This document shows, piece after piece, positions 58,769 to 64,000 of a stretch of 64,000 bases of DNA. The notes beneath the pieces were generated by a model. The model was not told where the DNA came from. It saw nothing but the letters and a program-made list of their open reading frames with translations, and made no database searches. The translations under genes and the position numbers were made by a program. Origin of the DNA: Psychrobium sp. MM17-31 (GTDB lineage Bacteria; Pseudomonadota; Gammaproteobacteria; Enterobacterales; Psychrobiaceae). The DNA lies in contig NZ_JAKRGA010000001.1 in assembly GCF_022347785.1 (NCBI RefSeq), positions 496,001 to 560,000 of the forward strand. Direction: 5' to 3'. Position 1 is the stretch's first letter. Each line of letters opens with the position of its first letter.

Positions 58769-60076
58769 ATGACAGCTCGAATTTCTAAATTACAACAGTG
58801 GATGCTAGGCGCTGCCTGCGCGCTAACCATGGGCGGCGCAGCTGCCCACGATATGGTGCCGGGCAAACCACAAAGTGCGCCAATTTTAATTAAAGGTGCC
58901 ACACTACACACCGTTAGCAATGGTGTATTAAACAACAGCGATATTCTGCTTAAAGACGGAAAAATTGCTGCCATTGGCCAGCAGCTAGCACAGCCTGCAA
59001 ACGCGCAAGTTATTGATGGCAACGGCAAACACGTCTACCCGGGATTAATTTCTACTGTGAGCCAACTTGGTCTACGTGAAATTGAAGCGGTACGCGCAAC
59101 AGTCGATATTACAGAAGTCGGTGAAGACAACCCACATCTGCTTGCAGAAGTTGCCTATAATCCTGATTCTGAAATCATTCCAACGATTCGCGCTAACGGT
59201 ATTACCCACGTGCAAGTGACGCCAAGCGGCTATATGCTGGGCGGCCAATCATCGGTGATCAACCTCGATGCATGGAATGTTGACGATGGCGTTGTGAAAT
59301 CAGCAGTAGGTGTTCACCTATTTTGGCCGTCTAAGCCAGGCTATTGGGTGTCGAAAGAGCGTATGCCAAAGGCACTTAAATCCTATCACAAGCGTTTAGA
59401 TCGTTTGCAAGATTACTTCGCTCAATCAAAGCGCTACGCCACTGCCTACAAAGCCGATAAATCAATCGAGCAAGATATCCGTTGGCATGCAATGTTAGGG
59501 TTGTGGAACAAAGAGAAAATCTTATTTGTTCACGCCGATGCCATCAATGAAATCGAGCAAGCGTTGCGTTTCGAGCGCAGCCACGATCTCAACATGGTAA
59601 TCGTTGGCGGCCGCGATGCATGGCTAGCTAAAGAGCAAATCGCAGCGCAAAAAGTGCCAGTGATTTATACGCATGCCTTTGGTATTCCAGCACGTGGTGA
59701 TGAAGACATCGACCAAGCCTTTAAAACACCAAGCGAGTTAAAAGAAGCTGGAGTGACTGTTGTTATCGGTTACGAAAGCGCATGGGACAGCCGTTCACTT
59801 GCATTTGCAGCAGGCATGGCCGCTAAATACGGTCTAGGTAAAGAAGCAGCGCTAGAAGCCATTACGCTAACGCCTGCTAAATTACTTGGTGTCGATAACA
59901 AACTTGGCTCACTAGAGGTTGGTAAATCAGCGTCTATCATCATTACCAATGGTGATGTGATGGACTATCAAACCCATCGCGTTGGCCAGATGTTTATCGA
60001 TGGGCGCAAGGTTGATCTTAACAACCGTCACCGTCAACTTTACGACAAATACCAACAAAAAGTTGCAAAAAAGTAA
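58769..60076 (+). CDS. Secreted amidohydrolase-family protein, degenerate metal site
   Basis: A 435-residue exported protein. ATG at 58769 (GTG at 58766 is also possible) follows GGAG 11 bases upstream; a reading from 58733 overlaps the previous gene and lacks a signal peptide. The signal peptide is MLGAACALTMGGAAAHDMVP-like. The amidohydrolase fold begins at ILIKGATLHTVSNGVLNNSD, but the entrance reads HVYPGLISTVSQLGL, where H-x-H should be. Downstream VIYTHAFGIPARGDEDID, GVTVVIGYESAWDSRSLAFA and LTPAKLLGV are kept. It resembles the first half of the preceding protein more than its second, suggesting a partner subunit. The two genes are adjacent and form an operon ended by a terminator. Confidence 0.78.
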   Translation: MTARISKLQQWMLGAACALTMGGAAAHDMVPGKPQSAPILIKGATLHTVSNGVLNNSDILLKDGKIAAIGQQLAQPANAQVIDGNGKHVYPGLISTVSQLGLREIEAVRATVDITEVGEDNPHLLAEVAYNPDSEIIPTIRANGITHVQVTPSGYMLGGQSSVINLDAWNVDDGVVKSAVGVHLFWPSKPGYWVSKERMPKALKSYHKRLDRLQDYFAQSKRYATAYKADKSIEQDIRWHAMLGLWNKEKILFVHADAINEIEQALRFERSHDLNMVIVGGRDAWLAKEQIAAQKVPVIYTHAFGIPARGDEDIDQAFKTPSELKEAGVTVVIGYESAWDSRSLAFAAGMAAKYGLGKEAALEAITLTPAKLLGVDNKLGSLEVGKSASIIITNGDVMDYQTHRVGQMFIDGRKVDLNNRHRQLYDKYQQKVAKK

Positions 60077-60105
60077 AAGCTATTACTATTAAGTAATTAG
60101 CCCAC

Positions 60106-60148
60106 AAAGCCACTTTATTATTTTTAAACAAATATTTAGTGGCTTTTT
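60106..60148 (+). terminator. Rho-independent terminator of the amidohydrolase operon
   Basis: AAAGCCACT pairs with AGTGGCTTT across a loop that itself contains partly pairing AAATA/TATTT-type sequence, and is followed by a T run, 30 bases after the stop. Confidence 0.75.
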
Positions 60149-60212
60149 TAATGCCTAACTCTCGAATGTTAAGCCTAGGTTAAAAAAAGACTATTTTTTA
60201 GGCCGATAATAA

Positions 60213-60240
60213 TTGACTCACCTACTTTCGTCGATATAAT
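60213..60240 (+). promoter_or_regulatory. Sigma70 promoter of the cold-shock gene
   Basis: TTGACT at 60213-60218 and a perfect TATAAT at 60235-60240 with a 16-base spacer. A start near 60247 would give a 5' leader of about 156 bases before the csp ATG, close to the 159-base leader of E. coli cspA. The rest of the 326-base gap to the amidohydrolase gene contains only its terminator. Confidence 0.75.
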
Positions 60241-60402
60241 AATTTTCAGCTTGTTAGTAAATCTGATATTTATGCTCAACCTCGATGTTCTACCTCTGGC
60301 TTAGATCTCGCCTTGTTTCTCATAAGTAATAGCAACGCTTACAACGCTTAACCGATAGAAATAATCGGTACAAAATACTAATGAAATTTATAGGATATAA
60401 CT

Positions 60403-60609
60403 ATGTCTAAAACGACTGGCACCGTAAAATGGTTCAACGAATCTAAAGGCTTCGGCTTCATTTCTCAAGAATCAGGTCCAGATGTGTTCGCACATTTTAG
60501 CGCAATCAACGCCGAGGGTTTTAAAACTCTTGCTGAAGGCCAAACTGTAGAGTTCACTGTAACTCAAGGTCAAAAAGGTCCTCAAGCTGAGAACATCACT
60601 GTAGTTTAA
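60403..60609 (+). CDS. Cold-shock protein of the CspA family
   Basis: A 68-residue single-domain nucleic-acid-binding protein, acting as an RNA chaperone. RNP1 is KGFGFI ([11 protein letters not shown]) and RNP2 is VFAHFSAI; the usual second motif has VFVHFSAI, so one alanine replaces a valine. AGGA lies 8 bases before the ATG. A long leader (about 156 bases) and its own promoter suggest cold-dependent translation or stability as in E. coli cspA. A strong palindromic terminator follows. Which csp paralogue this is cannot be told. Confidence 0.93.
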   Translation: MSKTTGTVKWFNESKGFGFISQESGPDVFAHFSAINAEGFKTLAEGQTVEFTVTQGQKGPQAENITVV

Positions 60610-60630
60610 TTACTGCATCTTGATGAATTT

Positions 60631-60660
60631 AAAAAAGGGTAAGCATGCTTACCCTTTTTT
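60631..60660 (+). terminator. Rho-independent terminator of the cold-shock gene
   Basis: AAAAAAGGGTAAGCA / TGCTTACCCTTTTTT is a perfect 30-base palindrome with a T run at its 3' side, 21 bases after the stop. Confidence 0.88.
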
Positions 60661-60708
60661 GTTGCCTCAATCAAAGCTACACTAACTACTTTTTCAAGCG
60701 CTACTATT

Positions 60709-61410
60709 ATGCTCGGATCCACAACCATAGAACCAATTGGCATCTTATCTTCACCTTTTAAACAAAAGTTTTCTATTCCGCGTCAGCCTAATTTGGCTCC
60801 AGCAGCCAAGGGGACTATCACTTTGTGTGACGGTTATAATTCACCGGAAATGGTACGCGACTTAGAAACATTTTCTCACTTGTGGCTACTTTTTGGTTTT
60901 CACGAAAACGCGAGTAAGGGTTGGCAGCCACTAGTGAGACCGCCGCGGTTAGGCGGCAATAAAAAGACTGGCGTACTTGCGACTCGCTCCACGTTTCGTC
61001 CCAACGGACTTGGTATGTCAGTTGTAAAACTAGAGCGCGTTATCACAGATAACAATAACGTATGCATTGCAATTAGCGGCATGGACTTACTTGACGGTAC
61101 GCCAATATTCGATATTAAGCCCTATATTAGCTATAGCGACGCAATTGAAGCAGATTGTGGCTTCGCGCCTGATGCTCCCAACTTAAAAGCCGTAGCCTTT
61201 TCATCTGCGGCATCTGATTTTATCAATAACAACACACTACCTGACGAATTTGAGAGTCTGGTGATACAAATTCTGGCGCAAGATCCTCGTCCCGCGTATA
61301 AACAGCAAAAAGACGACGATAAAACCTATAGTGTGCATCTTTACGACTACGATATTCACTGGCGGGTTATCGGTGACAAAATCAATGTCATAAATATTGA
61401 AGCTATCTAG
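60709..61410 (+). CDS. trmO: tRNA (t6A37-N6)-methyltransferase TrmO
   Basis: A 233-residue member of the YaeB/TsaA family that adds the N6-methyl group to t6A37 of certain tRNA-Thr using SAM. Features: IEPIGILSSPFKQKFSIPRQ near the start, SHLWLLFGFHENA, TRSTFRPNGLGMSVVKLERV, and DGTPIFDIKPYISYSDAIEA, the conserved SAM-binding and active-site region of the family. The C-terminal half (about 155-233) is the extra domain seen in the E. coli protein. It stands between the csp gene and proS. The identification is secure from these motifs. Confidence 0.92.
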   Translation: MLGSTTIEPIGILSSPFKQKFSIPRQPNLAPAAKGTITLCDGYNSPEMVRDLETFSHLWLLFGFHENASKGWQPLVRPPRLGGNKKTGVLATRSTFRPNGLGMSVVKLERVITDNNNVCIAISGMDLLDGTPIFDIKPYISYSDAIEADCGFAPDAPNLKAVAFSSAASDFINNNTLPDEFESLVIQILAQDPRPAYKQQKDDDKTYSVHLYDYDIHWRVIGDKINVINIEAI

Positions 61411-61482
61411 TTACACTGCCCTTTTCACCTGTTACAATCCGCCTTTAATTTTTTGTTTAATCACTTTTTAAAGGCGTTCACA

Positions 61483-63201
61483 ATGCGTACGACTAGCTAC
61501 TTATTAGCCACTCAAAAAGAAACTCCAAACGATGCTGAAATCGTCAGCCACCAATTAATGATCCGCGCCGGCATGGTTCGCCGCCTTGCTTCAGGATTGT
61601 ACACGTGGCTACCCTCGGGTTTGCGAGTGATGAAGAAAGTGGAAACTATCGTTCGCGAAGAAATGGAACGCGCTGGTAGCGTTGAAGTATTAATGTCAAT
61701 GGTTCAACCTGCTGACTTATGGGCGGAAACCGGCCGTATCGAACAATTTGGTCCAGAGCTACTTCGCTTAAAAGACCGTCACGAGCGTGACTTTGTATTA
61801 GGCCCAACTCACGAAGAAGTCATTACGGATATGGTTCGCAACCAGCTTAAAAGCTACAAGCAATTGCCAATGAATCTGTTCCAAATTCAAACTAAATTCC
61901 GTGACGAGGTTCGTCCACGCTTTGGTGTAATGCGCTCACGTGAATTCTTAATGAAAGATGCCTATTCTTTCCATCTTTCAGACGAGTGTATGGAAAAAAC
62001 CTATAACGTAATGTTTGATGCCTACTGCCGCATCTTCGACCGTTTAGGCTTAAAATACCGCCCTGTATTAGCAGACAGCGGCAGCATCGGCGGCGCGTTA
62101 TCTCACGAATTCCATGTATTAGCGGATTCTGGCGAAGATGCCATCGTATTCTCTGACGGCTCAGACTACGCTGCGAACATAGAAAAAGCCGAAGCATTAG
62201 CGCCAGAAGGTGAGCGTGCAGCGCCATCTCAAGAGCTTGCAAAAGTAGATACGCCAAATGCTCGTTCTATCGAAGATGTTGCCAAACTATTAGATATCGA
62301 CGCGACAACTACAGTGAAAACACTGCTCGTGAAAGGCGACAGCGAAGAAGCGCCAGTGATTGCATTAGTACTACGTGGCGATCACGAACTAAACGATGTT
62401 AAAGCTGAGAAAGTTGACGGTGTTGCAGCGCCATTTGAATTTGCCACTGACGAGCAAGTGAAAGAAGCCGCTAAAGCAAGCCCAGGTTCTATTGGCCCTA
62501 TTGGCTTAAACATTCCAGTATTTGTTGATCGTTCAGCTGCTCACTTAAGTGACTTTGTCTGTGGTGCCAACGAAAATGGCGTTCACTTTACTGGCGCTAA
62601 CTGGGTTCGCGATGTTGCCTTAGAAGATGCGCAAATCGTTGATATCCGCAACGTTGAAGTTGGCGATCCTAGCCCATGTGGTCAAGGTAAACTAGACATC
62701 GCTCGTGGTATCGAAGTAGGTCATATCTTCCAACTTGGCGACAAATACGCGCAAGCCATGGGCGCTGGTGTGTTAAACGAGCAAGGTAAACAGCAGATCC
62801 TTAACATGGGTTGTTACGGCGTTGGTGTTTCACGTATTGTGGCTGCAGCAATCGAGCAAAACCACGACAAACACGGCATTATCTGGCCACAAGAAATTGC
62901 TCCATTTAAAGTGGTTATTGTGCCAATGAACATGCACAAATCAGAAACGATTAGCGATGCAGCGCACAAGCTATACAGCGATTTACAAGGCGCTGGTATC
63001 GAAGTGTTATTTGACGATCGTAAAGAGCGCGCTGGTGTTATGTTTGCCGATATGGAATTAGTGGGTATTCCACATACTATCGTTATCGGTCAAAAGAGCT
63101 TAGACAACGGCGTGTTTGAATATAAATCACGTCGCGATGGCGAAAAGCAAGAAGTAGCGATTGGCGAAATCGTTGATTTCTTAAAGCAGCAACTTGCTTA
63201 A
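61483..63201 (+). CDS. proS: Prolyl-tRNA synthetase
   Basis: Class II synthetase charging tRNA-Pro. From ATG at 61483 the product has 572 residues (E. coli 572) and begins [21 protein letters not shown] 10-codon longer reading from 61453 was rejected on family length and start. Motifs: [39 protein letters not shown] (motif 2), a bacterial editing (INS) domain (about 225-410) and [13 protein letters not shown] (motif 3), then an anticodon-binding domain. A strong symmetrical terminator follows. It is a single gene. Confidence 0.98.
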   Translation: MRTTSYLLATQKETPNDAEIVSHQLMIRAGMVRRLASGLYTWLPSGLRVMKKVETIVREEMERAGSVEVLMSMVQPADLWAETGRIEQFGPELLRLKDRHERDFVLGPTHEEVITDMVRNQLKSYKQLPMNLFQIQTKFRDEVRPRFGVMRSREFLMKDAYSFHLSDECMEKTYNVMFDAYCRIFDRLGLKYRPVLADSGSIGGALSHEFHVLADSGEDAIVFSDGSDYAANIEKAEALAPEGERAAPSQELAKVDTPNARSIEDVAKLLDIDATTTVKTLLVKGDSEEAPVIALVLRGDHELNDVKAEKVDGVAAPFEFATDEQVKEAAKASPGSIGPIGLNIPVFVDRSAAHLSDFVCGANENGVHFTGANWVRDVALEDAQIVDIRNVEVGDPSPCGQGKLDIARGIEVGHIFQLGDKYAQAMGAGVLNEQGKQQILNMGCYGVGVSRIVAAAIEQNHDKHGIIWPQEIAPFKVVIVPMNMHKSETISDAAHKLYSDLQGAGIEVLFDDRKERAGVMFADMELVGIPHTIVIGQKSLDNGVFEYKSRRDGEKQEVAIGEIVDFLKQQLA

Positions 63202-63218
63202 TTAAGTCATAAACGAAC

Positions 63219-63244
63219 AAAAGGCAGCTACTGAGCTGCCTTTT
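63219..63244. terminator. Bidirectional terminator between proS and the hydrolase gene
   Basis: Stem AAAAGGCAGCT / AGCTGCCTTTT with an ACTG loop, 18 bases after the proS stop. A/T runs on both sides fit the two convergent genes. Confidence 0.88.
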
Positions 63245-63258
63245 TTATTTCCTCAACA

Positions 63259-63834
63259 CTATATTTTCTCGACACTTACTTCCCCAACACTTATTTCCTT
63301 AACATAGTGCCAATATGCAGCTTCATCAAACACCGACAATTGGCGATTCATAAATCCATGCGCTAACGGCAGCTGACGAGCAGAAACCATCTCTTTATTC
63401 GACACCTTTTCAATCACAGGTGCTAAATCAAAATGCGCTTCTTTGGCGGGAAAAACTATCGTTAGCGGCTTAAGCGGCACTAACCCCTGATAGTGGCGGA
63501 TCCGCCCCGGATAAAAACACAGAGCCTTTTCGACATGTGCAGCCGATGAGTCATTTGCTAATACACGCCAGATGGCGCTTGCTCCAGCGCTAAAACCAAT
63601 TAATCGACACGGCTCTGTTTGATTAACAAGTATTTGAGATAAAGACGCGATATAAGCGTCTAGGCCACCGTTGTCGATAAAACACTGATAGGCTTGTTCT
63701 TGACTGGCAAACTGATGTTCGATACCTAGATAAGGGTCGACAATTAATGTGTCAGCAGGTAACTGACAGTCTTGAATAAACTGAAGAAGAAATTGATTAC
63801 GGCCAAAAATGTCCGTAGCTATAATGGTGCGCAT
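63259..63834 (-). CDS. Alpha/beta hydrolase-like protein
   Basis: A 191-residue protein with an alpha/beta hydrolase core. The nucleophile elbow is GFSAGASA (about residue 78-85, Ser at the centre), preceded by a short strand (CRLIG). An acid strand LTIVFPAKEAHFDLAP follows, and a late His occurs in ARQLPLAHGFMNRQL, where Ala-His-Gly-Phe matches the catalytic His region of dienelactone-hydrolase-type enzymes. It lacks a signal peptide. The substrate is unknown. A likely AraC-type regulator gene begins upstream in the same direction, 39 bases away. Confidence 0.72.
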   Translation of the reverse strand: MRTIIATDIFGRNQFLLQFIQDCQLPADTLIVDPYLGIEHQFASQEQAYQCFIDNGGLDAYIASLSQILVNQTEPCRLIGFSAGASAIWRVLANDSSAAHVEKALCFYPGRIRHYQGLVPLKPLTIVFPAKEAHFDLAPVIEKVSNKEMVSARQLPLAHGFMNRQLSVFDEAAYWHYVKEISVGEVSVEKI

Positions 63835-63873
63835 AATGAGAACTCACAAAAATCGATTATACCGCGAATGTTG

Positions 63874-64000
63874 TTATTTATGCGCTTGTTTTTGCATTAA
63901 TTTAAATGCCTTAGGTGTAAAGCCAAAACACTCTTTAAACGTACGGCTGTAATGTGCGCTGTCGGCGAACCCGTAATCATGCGCGACGATTGTTATCGAG
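63874..64000 (-). CDS. AraC-family transcriptional regulator, C-terminal part
   Basis: Only the last 41-42 codons are in the window. They read VAHDYGFADSAHYSRTFKEC, then FGFTPKAFKLM and a short tail. This is the second helix-turn-helix of an AraC/XylS DNA-binding domain: the GF-D-S-YFSR-FK--FG-TP pattern is kept. The frame runs off the right edge. It lies just upstream of the hydrolase gene on the same strand and may regulate it. The effector and full length cannot be seen. Confidence 0.85.
   Translation of the reverse strand, partial: SITIVAHDYGFADSAHYSRTFKECFGFTPKAFKLMQKQAHK

Overview
The window looks like a chromosomal segment of a marine gammaproteobacterium of the Alteromonadales, most likely a Colwelliaceae member (Thalassotalea/Colwellia-like). 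This placement is inference. It rests on the gene order rlmN-pilW-rodZ-ispG, the thrS-infC(ATT start)-rpmI-rplT string, a fused thrA with a thr leader peptide, GlyGly-CTERM-type surface proteins, a nickel superoxide dismutase and moderate GC. No prophage, complete insertion sequence or CRISPR array was seen.
Layout. 1-4.4 kb: minus-strand housekeeping genes ispG (cut by the edge), rodZ, pilW and rlmN, then ndk, with a 159-bp hairpin MITE-like element between rlmN and ndk. 4.5-5.8 kb: an anchored surface protein and a 60-residue HTH protein. 5.9-19.8 kb: one 4605-codon minus-strand gene for a giant surface protein. It has a Gly-rich domain, about 28 Ig/cadherin-like modules, calcium-binding repeats, an internal GlyGly-CTERM-like tail, and then a complete OmpA-like outer-membrane protein in the same frame. 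20.2-25.5 kb: rplT, rpmI, infC, thrS and a DEAD-box helicase. 25.8-31.3 kb: a FapA-family protein and a YfiR / diguanylate cyclase / TonB-receptor operon. 31.6-35.4 kb: a translation-focused island with six identical tRNA-Glu genes, tRNA-Ala, gltX, four intact tRNA-Val genes, and a 140-bp tandem array of decayed tRNA-Val copies whose 3' ends are perfectly kept.
35.6-41.3 kb: small genes of unknown or partly known function, a TPR plus glycosyltransferase-like protein, and a four-gene nickel superoxide dismutase operon behind a Fur-box-like site. 41.3-46.3 kb: the thrLABC operon with a Thr/Ile-rich leader peptide and attenuator. 46.6-48.9 kb: aceK and slyD. 49.0-53.1 kb: a secreted M36 metallopeptidase. 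53.3-55.5 kb: two lipoproteins, a small membrane protein, a GFA-family protein and a CHMI-family isomerase. 55.7-60.1 kb: a pair of secreted amidohydrolase-family proteins. 60.2-63.2 kb: a cold-shock gene with a long leader, trmO and proS. The right edge holds a small alpha/beta hydrolase and the end of an AraC-type regulator.
How the parts fit. Much of the window serves protein synthesis: gltX, proS, thrS, infC, L20/L35, rlmN, trmO and eleven intact tRNA genes. A second theme is the cell surface and secretion, with three proteins carrying GlyGly-CTERM-like segments, a pilus lipoprotein and an OmpA domain. The least ordinary parts are the giant adhesin-OmpA fusion with its internally duplicated module blocks, and the tRNA-Val 3'-end repeat array, which resembles in principle the repeats downstream of E. 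coli tyrT. Many starts were moved from the longest open frame on the basis of ribosome binding sites and family N-termini. These choices are explained entry by entry.
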